A stretch of DNA of 64,000 nt from Pictodentalium vernedei (GCA_031216915.1 CM062294.1:28783128-28847127), one strand, 5' to 3'. Shown: positions 10,221 to 21,622, numbered from the stretch's first letter. The notes: generated from the letters alone by a model not told the origin. Numbers and translations: made by a program.

Positions 10221-10471
10221 TTAACCCTTTACCTAACATGAAAAGCAGACGACACTTGAAAAAAAAAATCTTGAATAACTATTTTTTTTCATTTTTTGTC
10301 TCAAAAACATAGGTTATGACCCCTCATTGGAACGAGCTCGACGAGCTCGTTCCAATGAGGGGTCATAACCTATGTTTTTGAGACAAAAAATGAAAAAATA
10401 ATGAAAATTAATTGGCGATTTTTGAGAATAGCGCTGGCCGGTTTTTGCCGTTACGTTGGGTAAAGGGTTAA
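10221..10471 (-). mobile_element. TTAA palindromic MITE (P4), complete
   Basis: 251 bp flanked by TTAA. The terminal inverted repeat is CCCTTTACC at 10225 and GGTAAAGGG before 10468. The centre is a ~92-bp near-perfect palindrome spanning 'gacccctcattggaacgag' and its complement. TTAA target plus CCC...GGG ends is the hallmark of piggyBac-type transposition. There is no coding capacity, so it must be mobilised in trans. Related copies: 3400, 7957, 8208, 15719, 36059, 41514, 43199, 55764, 59276 and 63404, with relics at 12303, 28240 and 33911. Confidence 0.9.
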
Positions 10472-10554
10472 CTTTTCTGTGCAAACGATTACTTGATTGT
10501 CATCTTCTTCTAACTATCACATTCATTCAAAAGATATTTGAAATATACAGAGTG

Positions 10555-11128
10555 TATCTACACTGTTTTAGTGAATATCGGAAATCATCTCATGAGTGTG
10601 GACCTGAAAGTTTTATTTTTCATGTGACATTTTACTGCGCAATATTCAGCCCAATTCGACTGCAAACAGTTTCAAGACAATAACAAAAAGCTGATGATCA
10701 TTCCGTCAAGGCGACACCATGCGCCGAAGCGTAACGCCATTTAGGAAGCCACAGAAAAAATTCACCGTGTGGACCTGCAAATATTATTTTTCACTCGCGC
10801 CAGCGCTCGTGATAAATAAAACATTCAGGTCCACACTCTTGAGATAATTCCAGATACTGACTAAAACAGAGCAGATTTTCTTTTTTTATTATATGCTACG
10901 AGACATTTTATTGCACAATATTCAGACCAATTCGACGAGAAATGCGTACGTTTCAAAACAATAACAAAAATCAGTTGATCGTTCCTTCAAGGTAACGTAA
11001 TGCGGCGTAGCATGACGTCATTTAGGAAGCTACTGTGAAATATTTCTCCATATCTATCGACTCGATAGATCTCGAGAAACAACTTTTTGATAATTTTCGA
11101 TAATTCGTAGGCTAGCATATAATAAAAG
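10555..11128 (-). mobile_element. Dimeric repeat element (family I) copy 2, CRE-like site
   Basis: Reverse-orientation copy of 3784-4303, again with two units ('gtgtggacctgaaag...' and 'ggtccacactcttgag...'). TGACGTCA is present near 11014 and is lost ('aacgccattt') in the other unit. Between the units, 'cactcgcgccagcgctcgtg' forms a small inverted repeat. Confidence 0.7.
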
Positions 11129-12095
11129 ATTGTGGTTTTGCCAAGTTTTTGTCACGTTAGCAGCTTTCAGAGAAAATGTTGACGTTAGCGACCAACAGTA
11201 TTTGCGTCGCAAAAAAAATCCGATGGACAGCTTAATGGGGCTACCCCACCCCCCACCCTACACCCGAACGCCCTCCCACTAGCTTCGGATCTGTGTGAAG
11301 TAAGGACACCCCCTCACTCTGAACGTCCTAACATATTTGTCTTCAGTGATAAAACGTTTGTTTAATGAAGGATTAAGTATTTAATTAGTGATATATTGTT
11401 TGACAAGGATTACTGGATTCTGTCATGAGGGTAATTAAAGGTTAACATTTGCTATTGCGTAACAGAAAAAAAAATCGACAAATGAAAATATTGGTAATCG
11501 GCTTCAGAGTGTAGGAGAGTTAAACAATGTTAGTTCGACCAAAGCTTCCCATATTGAGTTATAAAAAAACTGTATTGTGTTCATGTGATAATGTTTTTTT
11601 TATAATTTACAGCATAGTTCTTTTTATCAGCAAATTATAAATGTGAAAAATTGCTAGCACTTTGCGAAGAATGAGATGAGATAAAAAAAAAAACCCTAAT
11701 TTCTCTCTTCCATCTTTCCCTGATTGCAGCATGTTTTGAAGAAAGTTTTGGGAATGAATTACAGTATATACTAATAATTTAAATGACAGGTTTGGTTGTT
11801 GAGGTTTTTTCTCTCTTCTTTTTTCGGTTGCTTTTCCAACATTTTATTCAGTAATCGTTTCCCTCCCACCACATTTTAACCTCTTACGAATCACGATTGG
11901 GAGTTCATCGCAAAGAGTGAAAAAAGAAAATTTCGGTTTCATTCCAGTTGTAGAGTAGCGAGTCGAATAAATATTGTTTCTTTCTAGCAGAGATAATAAC
12001 TGACTTGTGCATAATAACGAACCTCACCACGTATTGACAAATAATTGAAAGAATGGTATATTGAGACCAATAAGCAGCTGATATTTGTCGTTTGG
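11129..12095. other. No recognisable feature
   Basis: AT-rich with one C-rich patch (about 11241-11280). No repeat match or protein-like frame seen. Confidence 0.45.
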
Positions 12096-12175
12096 TCTGG
12101 ATAGACACCTGTGAGATTTGATCCGGATAGACACCTGTGAGATTTAATCCGGATAGACAACAGTGAGAATACTTT
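12096..12175. repeat. 26-bp minisatellite, 3 units
   Basis: 'gatagacacctgtgagattt' repeats three times (last unit 'gatagacaacagtgagaata'), period 26 bp. Unrelated in sequence to the 26-bp array at 1279. Confidence 0.85.
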
Positions 12176-12302
12176 GTAAGGGCATAAGTGAAAAATACAT
12201 GAATGAAAAAACATATTCGAAAAAGTGGATTCGCCATTTCAATCCTGCCAAATTAAAGATTCTTTACGCAGCACTCGCAAAAACACTTCTTAAATAAAAA
12301 TT

Positions 12303-12390
12303 TTGGTCTCGAAGACATAACTAATGACTAATCATTGGAACGAACTTGTTCCAATCAAGGGTCATCAGGTGAGTTTTGGAAGCAAAAATT
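12303..12390. mobile_element. Relic of TTAA palindromic MITE (P5)
   Basis: 'aagacataactaatgactaa' with 'tcattggaacgaacttgttc' and 'gggtcatcaggtgagttttg' is a decayed version of the family hairpin. No ends remain. Confidence 0.6.
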
Positions 12391-12628
12391 CAACAAAGAA
12401 ACTTTAAATGGTGATAGCGGTGAATATATTAAGTAGAAGGTTAATGCTTATTAACAATTTTCGACAAGCTAATCTTTCCATCAAACAGGTTTCAAACAGT
12501 TCAATTAACTTTAATTACGATTTACTATATGACCGGTAGATTAGATTTTCAAGAAAAGATCACATGCCGTTTGAGTGTTAAAATCTTTGTACACAATTTA
12601 AAGAGTTATTTTTCTCGTGCAACGTTCT

Positions 12629-12972
12629 TTAAATGGTTGAGGGCTACATTATTTTTGGCAGCCTGAATTTGTTCATCAAAGTTTATTTTATTACAAATTA
12701 TTGAAGAGTGCCCATAGGCACTCTTCAATAATTTGTAATAAAACAAATTTATATAAACAAAATATTATTTGCGTTCATGTGATATTGTCGGAACAAATCA
12801 ACTTTTTCTTCGACCACCCCAATCCGCCATACTTGGGGAAATAAATATTTTAATTTTGTGTAGATGAAACATGAGCGAGGAAAATGTTAGCTTTTCCTCT
12901 GATACCCTCATTTTATTAAAGCCCTGGAGATGGCTTCCAGTACTAAATCAGTGAAGAGACTTTAAGGGTTAA
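12629..12972 (+). mobile_element. TTAA-flanked TIR element (family C) copy 1
   Basis: Shares with 22831-23080 the start 'tggttgagggcta', the hairpin 'caaattattg.a.agtgccca..ggcact' and the end block 'aaagccctg..gatggctt'. TTAA occurs at 12629 and 12969. It is longer than copy 2 because it contains segment Q (12788-12862). Its right end is diverged. Confidence 0.7.
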
Positions 12973-14470
12973 TGTTTTCAAAAAAAAAAAATAGAAAAAA
13001 ACTTGCATTTTTATTGTAAATGAACGCACAAATAAAGATATCATTCCCATAGTGAACATATTGGTATGGACAGGGTGTCGTCTGCTGTCATCGAAAATGA
13101 ATGTGATTTTCTGCAAATATTTTTCTCCAGGGAAAAGGATGTTTTCTTTCAAAATATTCAACTACTCGACCAACTAAAAACACTCACCTTTCTGTATTTT
13201 CCAGGAGGCGAGTATATAAAAATTCTTCAGATGATACGCACTGCACTCCAGAATCCGGGCAATGGCTTTGTAACTTTTACGTTTATATATCTCAGCGTCC
13301 CGCACCTAAAAGACAGAAACGTGTGGTACAATGCATTGTAACTTTTCTTAATGACAGGACACACCACGAGTTCTCCTTATTTAGTCATGCCCAATAAAAA
13401 AACAGATTCGTGACGTTTCCATTTCCATAGATGACTATTGGTAAACTCCATATATCATATTTAAATATTGATCGATCGAGCTTGTCACGAAGAAATGTGT
13501 GGGATGACCGAACTCTGATCGCTAGTTCTTGTCATACAACGTTTCTGCTCTACTCTTATCGAACCGCCTGCAGATTATTGTACTGGAGTGTCGTACTTGG
13601 AAATTCAAATACTGATACGCTACAACATATTAAATTGAGAGCCTAATATTCTACTTTCTGATAATCATTCCAACAAAACAAGGGTTTCTGACGATAAAAA
13701 CAGACTTTTTTTTAAAAATAATTACATATTACAATATGGAATTGACTTAATTCCACTAGTGTTGTTCCCGCTGCAAAAGTTTTTCCTAGCCAGAATAACC
13801 TCCTTTCGCAAAGTGTTTGTGCAGCGAGTTGGTCAGAGCGTAGTTGGCACTTGCAATTACCACCGGGATCTACTTTCCTTCTACCTTGCCTGACGCGCCC
13901 ATATTCCCGGAGCCTCCGAAGCTGTGGTCTCAATTTTCCACTTACCAGTATTCGCGCCCTGTATAAATGTCGCACATGTTACTTTTCTTTTTTTTCTTTT
14001 TTTATGGGGGGGGGGGGGGGGGGACTAGGTAGACTGCCAATGTGGGTATTGTATCCCCTAGCGGTTTTCATTTTATTTTACCACAATATTTATTCATATA
14101 CATTGTATTGTTAGTTTTTTGTATACTGATGAATAAAGTTATCTATATACCAATATGAAGGATTGCGTGCGACTTGGGCGACCATTTTTGGTGTACTGAG
14201 GGATCCATTTCTGCATTTCTTCAAAGAATCGAGTTTGTTCAGTCGAACACACCTTCATCATAGCGAATTATTTTTTTCGACCGCCTGAAAATTAGAACGT
14301 ACAAGCACCCCGATATTCCTTCTTCCAATGAAATACTGAGACACTACAAAATATTAAATTAAGATTTGTTTATCAGTTAACCCATATAATTGCCAAATAT
14401 TTTACAGCGAGATGGGAGTAGGGGTATCGATGACGATGCCATGGGAACAATTCAGTAGCGACGATTAGTA
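12973..14470. other. Mostly featureless; one poly-G tract
   Basis: A run of 18 G lies at 14006-14023 and an AATAAA at about 14132. No recognisable protein. Open frames up to 91 codons (for example 13066-13341) have no familiar motif. Confidence 0.4.
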
Positions 14471-14474
14471 ATAT

Positions 14475-14510
14475 TTTCATCCTACAGCCCTATAGGGCTG
14501 TAGGATGAAA
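14475..14510. repeat. Perfect 36-bp palindrome
   Basis: 'tttcatcctacagcccta' is followed immediately by its exact reverse complement with no spacer. I see no second copy in the window. Confidence 0.9.
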
Positions 14511-15014
14511 TTATAACTAAACCTCCATAGAATGCAAATTTGACCTGACCATTTACAACATTAATGTATTGAACGAGTCCATATTATAACACAATATTGA
14601 ATAGATGAGGGGAGGGTGAGCCACAGAGCATTCCGTCATGTAGTGTGATAAATGCCCAAATTTCCTCGTCATTTTACGTCGATCAAATGGAGAGAGTTTG
14701 TTTCTAGTATTCCTCATTCGCATTAAACAGTCCTACAAAATACAGGTTTTAAACGATAAATCAGCTGTGCTCATGTTTTCTTTACTTCCAAATAAATACA
14801 TAAATTCCCACAAACCTGTTTTGTCCGGTAAGTTTTTCAAAATCTTACAATTTGACTGAATTGTGTAATAGACTCACACCCTCTCGCCAGTTCTTATTAT
14901 ATTTCCACGAAGATAGATAAAATGGATAACGTTCATTTGTAGGATGAATATGGCAACTAGCGTGTATATACTGTAAAACAACGCTTAGATATTAAACGCA
15001 GTCACGAGTTATAG

Positions 15015-15103
15015 TACAGTAGCAGTGGACTGGTCGTAATCCACGCGTGGGCAGTGATGTCAACGCATGCGTTTACCTAGTAATAAAAATCATTATCAGC
15101 TAT

Positions 15104-15146
<43 letters not shown>

Positions 15147-15713
15147 TTGGTGTTTAAGGTCACATACTTATGCACAATGGCTAATCATGACCATGACAGT
15201 TTTACGGGTGGAGATAGCCGGAGTACCCGGAGAGAACCACCGAGCAACGACGAGCAGCTGCCAGCTCCAAACATCGTAACTCCGCACTGCAGCACAGGCA
15301 GGGTTAGATTGGTTGAAGACATGCGCACAATCGACGTGCAGTACACCTTAGTACACGGCGTCATCGTGTCCCCAGGTGGACAATCGGGGTTAAGTGCCTT
15401 GCCCAAGGACACAACGCGGCAGTCCGAATCGATCTCTCAGACGGTCACCCATCCGAGGGTTAACCGGGCTCGACGCTGCTTAACTGCGGTGATCTGACGA
15501 GAATCGGTTACCGCAACACCACCGCGCCCCTCATTATCAGCTAAATTTTAAATAATGAAGGACCGGGTTGCACCGGGGCGGGTTGTACCCGGTGCTTCAT
15601 TAATTAATTGTTGATGGTTATTCCTATGATCAGTGTTTGGAATCAGATATTATTGCGTCCATGGAAATATTCCCCACCCGTGGAAAGTGACCAGTTTACG
15701 CGGCCGTACTGTA
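15015..15713. mobile_element. TA-flanked TIR element (family E) copy 1, split by a SINE
   Basis: Starts TA-CAGT (15015) and ends ACTG-TA (15713). The inverted ends share 'gtggactggtc'-type sequence, as expected of a Tc1/mariner-type MITE. A SINE (15102-15530) sits inside and is flanked by the 12-bp duplication TCATTATCAGCT. Other copies: 19505, 22498, 24646, 28813, 51338 and 61943. Confidence 0.8.
15102..15530 (-). mobile_element. SINE S1, 5S-rRNA head
   Basis: Read on the minus strand: a 5S-rRNA-like head (about 15525-15430) containing 'gatcaccgcagttaagcagc' and 'ggttaaccctcggatgggtg', then the shared body 'ttgtgtccttgggcaaggca', and a 3' tail of (AAATA)n at 15102-15146. A 12-bp target duplication flanks it (15090-15101 and 15531-15542). 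The head matches the 3' two-thirds of 5S rRNA, which carries the internal Pol III promoter. That makes it a SINE3-type element. Confidence 0.9.
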
Positions 15714-15718
15714 CATGT

Positions 15719-15977
15719 TTAACTCTTTACCCAACGAATCGCCCGCATCCGTCCGCGTAATATGCAAATTCAGCAGGTGAAAAAATATTATTTTTCAAAA
15801 ATATTTCAACAAAACCATATCATGTGACCCCTCTTTGGAACGAGCTCGTCGAGCTCGTTCCAACGAGGGGTCACATGATATGGTTTTGTTGAAATTTTTT
15901 GAAAAATTTGAAAAAAATGGTATTTAAAATATTAAATTTTGATATCGTCTGCGTTGCTGCGTTGGGTAAAGGATTAG
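15719..15977. mobile_element. TTAA palindromic MITE, subfamily 2 (P6)
   Basis: Begins TTAA-CTCTTTACCCAACG and ends CGTTGGGTAAAGG-ATTA. The hairpin arms differ from subfamily 1 ('aaaaccatatcatgtgaccc') but share the 'gaacgagctcgtcgagctcg' core. It lies 6 bp from the end of the family E element at 15713. Confidence 0.85.
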
Positions 15978-16189
15978 ACTATTATGTTTAACATTGAGAC
16001 ACATTTTGAGTTACGCTTGCCCAACATTAAACGCGTTTAGAAATTCAACATGAGATTGTGTACAAGGACAAAAGAAAATCTGAACACGTATAGGAAATGG
16101 ACACATTGATGCAATCTGAAGCACGTTAGAGACGCTTAGAAATTAAATACGAGATTCTGTAATCGTTAAAACTAAACAGTTAAATCGCA

Positions 16190-17345
16190 AACATAGTAAT
16201 AATCCTTGCTTCCCGTTTTGCACTTCTCGATTAAAACGAAAATGTGCAAGTATGCTGGAAAGCGCGTGTTTTTAAATATTTTAAATATATTTCTGCTGAG
16301 AAAACAAAAAAGTTGCCTTTCCTGTGTACAGTATAGAGATGTGAGATTGCTGCTAAATCGCTGTGGGATAGTATGTTTTCAGCCGACAGACGATTTGCAT
16401 GTCTGTTAATTTCCGAAAAACAAAACAACGATGTACAGTGAACAAGATAATTGAATGTCGAGTTGCTCTATGAGTCTTTGAGCTGAAAATTTCATATGTC
16501 CGGAGCTCTCTCACTGGTCAATGCTGGAAAAATTGTGAACATTGTTTTCTGGCGGAAAATCTACTTCATCACAATTTAGTGTTAATCCTCACTCATTCTT
16601 CTGCACCACTCGATTAAAACTGAAAAATACATGTGTGCAGGAGAGAGAGAGAGTTTTTTATACGCCCGTTTGAAAAACGGTCATATTATGTAATCAGTCT
16701 GTCAGTTCATCTGTCCGCCCATCCGTCTGTACCCCTGTTAGTCAGTCTGTCTGTCTGCCCGTCTGTCCGCCCGTTAACATGTCTGGTTTCCAGTTTGTAT
16801 TATTTGATCTCAACAAAAGTTGGTGTGTCTCTTACCCAGCTTGTAATACAAGTCAAGATCGAATATGGGTTCCGTCCAATTATTTTTACATGAGTTATGG
16901 CCCTTTTTCGACTTAGAACGTGCGTATTTAGCCACGCCTGGCGATGGTCTTGTGATATATAACTATCATGTTTCTGGTGAGAATACACGAAAACCCTCCT
17001 TCCTATAGACATTAACAGTATACAGTAGAGAAAAGATGGATTGCTGCTGAAATGCGGTGGGATAGATTTTTTCACATGGCAGATATGTTTAATTCTCAAG
17101 AACAAACAAAAGATGCCCAGTTCACAAACGTTTCGTTCGGTCAACGACTGTCTAGTTTTTCCTGGTGGTCTTGGAGTTGAAAATTTGCTACTGTCGCTTG
17201 TGTCTTTTGGGAAACTTTTGTTGTAGAAAATCCACCTGGTGGTCATGATTTAATAGTAATCACCGCTCCCTCTTCTCTACAAACACTTCTCAATTAAAAG
17301 AGAAATGTACATAAAACATGGAGAGATTGAGTTTTTATATATTTT
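16190..17345. repeat. Diverged tandem block, about three units
   Basis: 'cactcgattaaaac.gaaaa' type segments occur near 16223, 16606 and 17287. 'gattgctgctgaaatgcggt' (17039) matches 'gattgctgctaaatcgctgt' (16345), and 'gagttgaaaattt' (17174) matches 16480. Unit lengths differ (about 390 and 680 bp) because the second unit contains a (CTGT/CCGT)n-rich stretch at 16695-16780. Confidence 0.65.
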
Positions 17346-17362
17346 TGATATGCACTGTTATT

Positions 17363-17761
17363 GGGGGCACGGTGTCGTTGCGGTAACCGGTTCTCGTCAG
17401 ATCACCGATGTTAAGCAACGTCGTGCCCGGTTAATCATTGGATGAGTGACCGTCTGAGCGATCAATTCGGACTCCCTGTGTCCTTGGGCAAGGAACTTAA
17501 CCCCGATTGCCCACATGGGACACGATGAATCCGTGTACTAAGGTGTACTGCACGTCGACGGTACGCATGTCTTCAACCAATCTAACCCTGCCTGTGTTGC
17601 AGTACGGAGTTACGATGACGGGGAGCTGACAGCTGCCCGATGTTGCTCGGTGGTTCTCTCCGGGTACTCCGGCTTCCTCCAACCGTAAAACTGTCATGGT
17701 CATGATTAGCCATTGTGCATAAGTATATGACCATAAACACCAATAAATAAATAAATAAATA
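17363..17761 (+). mobile_element. SINE S2, 5S-rRNA head, A-type tail
   Basis: Full length. The 5S-like head is at 17370-17460 ('agatcaccgatgttaagcaa', 'ggttaatcattggatgagtg'), the body runs from 'cctgtgtccttgggcaagga', and the tail ends 'caccaataaataaataaata'. The flanking duplication is CACTGTTATT / CACTCTTATT (9 of 10). The short reverse-strand open frames inside it are shadows. Confidence 0.9.
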
Positions 17762-17810
17762 CACTCTTATTTACATCTCCGCAACAGAACAACAGATGGT
17801 GATAAAAAGG

Positions 17811-17977
17811 TTATTACCACCTCTTATTATTGTCAAATTATTATTTCGGTTTCCTCGATGGTGTATTGCAGTCGAAACCTCGTCTCTTAGGCATAGTCCG
17901 TTAGGACGAGTCCATATATGATCCAGAGGTGAGGTCGAGGCTTCAATACACCATCCTAGAAACCACTTGGTGGTAAC
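17811..17977. mobile_element. Fold-back MITE (family A) copy 1
   Basis: Ends 'ttattaccacct' and 'ttggtggtaa', with internal arms 'ggtgtattgcagtcgaaacc' and 'gaggtcgaggcttcaataca'. Related to 36500-36747, which has the same outer arms but a different centre, and to the half-copy at 29079-29131. Confidence 0.7.
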
Positions 17978-18539
17978 AATATTCCCCCCTTTTTAGGCTT
18001 GTTTACGTATATTTTACAATCGTTCAGCTTCTATGAACTGATTGTTTTATGATTGAAAATCAAGACGTCATGGTATTACGTTCTTGAGCAGTGGATGACG
18101 TAATCTCCATTCATTGTTCCACTTGTACTACAACCGCCGAAGTTTATAGCAGTGTTTCGGCTACGTGTTTCTTTGGTTTATTTTTCAGGTTTAGTGCCTG
18201 GCAGCCTTGTATAAAAATATCACCTTGGCAAAAATTATCTAGTCTAATTTATTTCGCTGAGTCTGTGATTCATTTATAATTTATTTGCTATTATCAAAGC
18301 AGTGGCCCCGATATGTGTCATCAGTTTTCAATGAAAGTAGGTAAAAAAGGCGTTCTCTTTCTGAATCGAATCCTCGATCGCCCGGTTGCTACCCCAGATT
18401 TGTATTTTGTCTACACTTTTTTACTTATATTGGGGGAAATACGTACTTGTTGTAAGATAAATATAATTTATTATACACTAAACGATAGACTATCGAAAAA
18501 ATTGCGAAATGATAGAAATCGTATCCCCCACAATGAAGA
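17978..18539. other. No recognisable feature
   Basis: No repeat match and no protein-like frame seen. Confidence 0.4.
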
Positions 18540-18969
18540 TACAGTAGAATCCTCTTAATTGAATATCCATTTTGCGAGTGAAAATTATTCAACAGGAGTA
18601 TACAATTAACAGGGAATTGGTCGGTTTCCTGTGTTCTGGAGATAAACTGAGTATTTGTTCTATTATATCTTGTTTGACAGAGCTCATAGAGCTCTGTCAA
18701 ACAAGACATAATAGAATAAATGCCTGTATTGGATGTAGCGAGGCCAAAAACGTTGATAAATAAGGGGAATTTGGTGTGTGTCACAGTAATTTTTTTGAGA
18801 TATTACAAAAATTTATATACATTTAACAGGAGTTTACTCTACAACCCATATGCAACTAACAGATCAAAAATGTACTGAAAGTATGGTAAATGGTTTTGTG
18901 TTTGAAAATTATATTCAATTAGCAGGGATATACAATTAAGAGATATCCAATTAAGTGGGCTACACTGTA
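18540..18969. mobile_element. pogo/Tc1-like MITE with internal palindrome
   Basis: Left end TA-CAGTAGAATCCTCTTAATT (18540), right end 'aattaagtgggctacactg' then TA (18969): imperfect TIRs of about 27 bp with TA duplication. Internally, 18655-18717 is a near-perfect palindrome around 'gagctcatagagctc'. The end sequence resembles pogo-superfamily termini (from memory). No transposase. Confidence 0.7.
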
Positions 18970-19327
18970 TAGAAATTTTCACTTTCACGGTATTAATCAA
19001 AATGGAGGCTTTTAAAGCATCACTTCAAGGTGAATACGAGTCCAATTATCACTGTAAATGATCATTGTTTTCCAAAAACGTATAAAGAAAAAAAACTCTA
19101 GTGTTTGTGAGCGGATACCGATCATTTTCAGCAATAATTCGACACGTATTCACCTTGAATTGAGGCATGAAACCAGCCAGCTGAATCAGATCGCAAGACG
19201 CTACCTGTTCCAATTATCGATCAGATCACTTCCGCGTATCAATGCGCATCAGCCGTTTACTTTCATGCATCACTTAAATGTTGAAACGAGTGGAATTATC
19301 GATAGAAATGATCAGATTCTTATGAGA

Positions 19328-19460
19328 AGCGTATAATAAAAAGAAAATCTCGTGTTTTTGAGTGGATTCCGAAAATTATCCCATGAGTGACCTAGACAAA
19401 TGTTCATTTTTCGAGAGCGCTTGGCATCCACTCAAAAAACACTAGATATCCTCTATATTC
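19328..19460 (+). mobile_element. Partial family I element
   Basis: 'gtataataaaaagaaaatct' followed by 'cccatgagtg' matches the unit ends at 4010-4070. The right part 'gcatccactcaaaaaacact' is inverted relative to 'tgtttttgagtggattcc' on the left, forming a small fold-back. Confidence 0.5.
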
Positions 19461-19504
19461 TCGATGTGTCCTTACTGTGACATATAGTGACAAGGAAAAT
19501 ACAA

Positions 19505-19730
19505 TACTGTGTCTGTGGACTGGTCGTAAGTCACGCGTTGGCAGTGATGTCCACGCATGCTATTACCAGGCACAATTTTAATTACTGAAGAACCGAGTAC
19601 AACCTGGTGGTTCATTAAATAATTTTTTAATGATTATTCCTACAGTTAGTGTTTGGAATCTAATAATTATTGCGTCGGTGGAAATACAGACCACCGAAAA
19701 AAGTGACCAGACCACGGTGGCCGTACTGTA
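19505..19730. mobile_element. Family E element copy 2, complete
   Basis: Left end 'actgtgtctgtggactggtc' and right end 'gaccagaccacggtggccgt' then ACTGTA. Internal landmarks: 'cacgcatgc' (19552), 'gtttggaatctaat' and 'attgcgtc'. No insertion inside, so it serves as the empty comparator for copies 1 and 6. Confidence 0.8.
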
Positions 19731-19749
19731 AGCCGTGTGGAAATTCATG

Positions 19750-19824
19750 AGAGGTGAGGGACGTTGTACAAACACGAGTGTGCGAATGCGCACGAGTGTT
19801 TTACAATATAGTCCCTCGCCTCGA
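19750..19824. repeat. Imperfect hairpin
   Basis: 'gaggtgagggac...aaacacgagtg' pairs with 'cgagtgtttt...gtccctcgcctc' around 'tgcgaatgcgca'. Confidence 0.7.
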
Positions 19825-20039
19825 ATGAATCATTTCACGTAACCAGTCCAGACAAGTGATTGCTCTGTTTATTCCTTTTCATTATTAACGATAATTATAT
19901 TATTTAAAATAAGAAAAACAATGAAGTCCCCATTACACCCACGGTAAAGTGTCCTCGCTTGCGCTCGCGGATACACGCCCCAATTGTTGATTGTACAGTT
20001 CACTTGTGAAGGTATCGTTTATAATCAAGCCCTGAAATT

Positions 20040-20074
20040 ACCAGTGCCGTCACTATGTGTTTGACGGCACTGGT
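20040..20074. repeat. Small hairpin
   Basis: 'accagtgccgtca' and 'tgacggcactggt' pair exactly around a 9-base loop. No T-run or other context indicates a function. Confidence 0.7.
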
Positions 20075-20289
20075 AAAGAATACTACATTGTACAGTACCA
20101 ACTGAAATAAGCTGTAGAATAACCACGAGACAATTTCTCTCGCATTATTCTATTGTCGATCATTTCAATATATTGGTTTTACGTGGAGGTTGGGTTAATA
20201 ACAAAATACCCGTGGGGTGAAATTTTCAACCATACAATAACTTTCTTTTCCTCCGTCAATTTACACAAATATCAAGGAAAGTTTCTTTA

Positions 20290-20380
20290 AAGGGACCTCC
20301 AGGTAAAACCACTTGACTGTCTGTCTTTCTGTCTATCCGGGGTATAGCCGGATAGCCATTGGCTGAACCTTTGCTTGACA
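20290..20380. mobile_element. Relic of the CTAGAAGTCC MITE hairpin
   Basis: 'agggacctccaggtaaaacc' and 'ccattggctgaacctttgct' correspond to the core arms of the MITE at 59809-60116, separated here by a (CTGT)n-like filler. Confidence 0.5.
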
Positions 20381-20497
20381 TTCTTACGATTTTACTCAGA
20401 TAAAGAGTTATTGTCTGAGTGGAAACTCATCGGCAGTGGTGTTTTAGTGGTAATCCACTCTCCATGCACTGTACGTGACATCTTATCAGGGAGAGTT

Positions 20498-20806
20498 GCG
20501 ACTGAATCGCGCTCCCGCGTTGTGTCCTTGGGCAAGGCACTAACCCCCGATTGCCTACATGAGGGCATGATGACATTGTGTACTAAGGCGTACTGCACGT
20601 CGAAGGTGCGCTTGTCTTCAACCAATCTAACTAACCCTGCCTGTGCCGCGGTGCAGAGTTCAGAGTTACGATGTTGGAGAGCTGACAGCTGCTCGTCGTT
20701 GCTCGGTGGTTTTCTCCGGGTACTCGGCTTCCTCCACCTGTAAAACTGTCACCAACATGATATGACCCTGGCTGTTAATTTGGCGTTAAACCCTAATAAA
20801 AAAGAA
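20498..20806 (+). mobile_element. SINE S3, 5'-truncated, B-type tail
   Basis: Flanked by a perfect 13-bp duplication ATCAGGGAGAGTT (20485-20497 and 20807-20819). It starts within the 5S-head/body junction ('gcgactgaatcgcgctcccg') and continues through 'ttgtgtccttgggcaaggca'. Its tail, 'ggctgttaatttggcgttaa' then 'accctaataaaaaa', is different from the (AATA)n tail of S1, S2, S6 and S7. Confidence 0.9.
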
Positions 20807-20819
20807 ATCAGGGAGAGTT

Positions 20820-21507
20820 TCACAAGAAATATTGTCATGTAATAGATTTATCAGCAAAGTGGAATAAGATCAACTTTTTCTAATGTTTATTCTGCAGTTT
20901 ATTTCAGCTTATACTTTAGGTGTGCTGTCGAAGGTAATGTCATTGATAACTTGACAGCATGTATCTCTCTCGAGAATAATGTCAAGCACTGACCCTTTCT
21001 CATTGCCAATTTGAGAATTTCAAAAAAATTGGTAATGAAAATATTTTCAAGTTTTTGTCTATACATAATCCCATTGTCAAGAGATTTATCTTTGGAAAGG
21101 TTCTACAGAAACAAGTAAAGATTCCCCCCAAATGACTTGTTTACATTTTAAATGTATCTTTTTATCCTTCCAGACCGAAATGTGTAAAACGGTAACTGAG
21201 ACCGACAGTAAATGTAGATGGAGTGTTTATTACTTCTCAATTTTAATTGCATTAAGTTTCACAAAGACAATAACACTCAAATCTCAACTTCATGGAATGT
21301 AAAAATCACAAGAATGTCTTAACAACTCAACTTGGTTATACAGAATAAGATTAAAAATCTTGTAGCTCACCACTCGCAAAGGCTGGGAAATACGAAATGA
21401 AACAAACCGAACAAACCATATAAAAAAATAGAGCTACAGACCCCATTTCAAAATTTCATAACAAGATAACATATCCCAGTCTGAACTAGTTATAGCAGTA
21501 ACTTATA
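20820..21507. other. No recognisable feature
   Basis: AT-rich, no repeat match seen, no protein-like frame. Confidence 0.4.
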
Positions 21508-21553
21508 CTACTAATAATAAATCCCCAATTTATAAGGTGTTAAATTCAGCATG

Positions 21554-21622
21554 TCGTCCCCTGAGTTCCAATGTGTTCTATGTGCCAATAGGCACATAGA
21601 ACACATTGGAACTCGGGGGACG
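21554..21622. repeat. Dispersed palindrome, copy 1
   Basis: 'tcgtcccctgagttccaatg' pairs with 'cattggaactcgggggacga' around 'tgtgttctatgtgccaata' and its complement. Weaker pairing extends to about 21508-21648. A second, diverged copy lies at 38088-38155. Confidence 0.85.
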
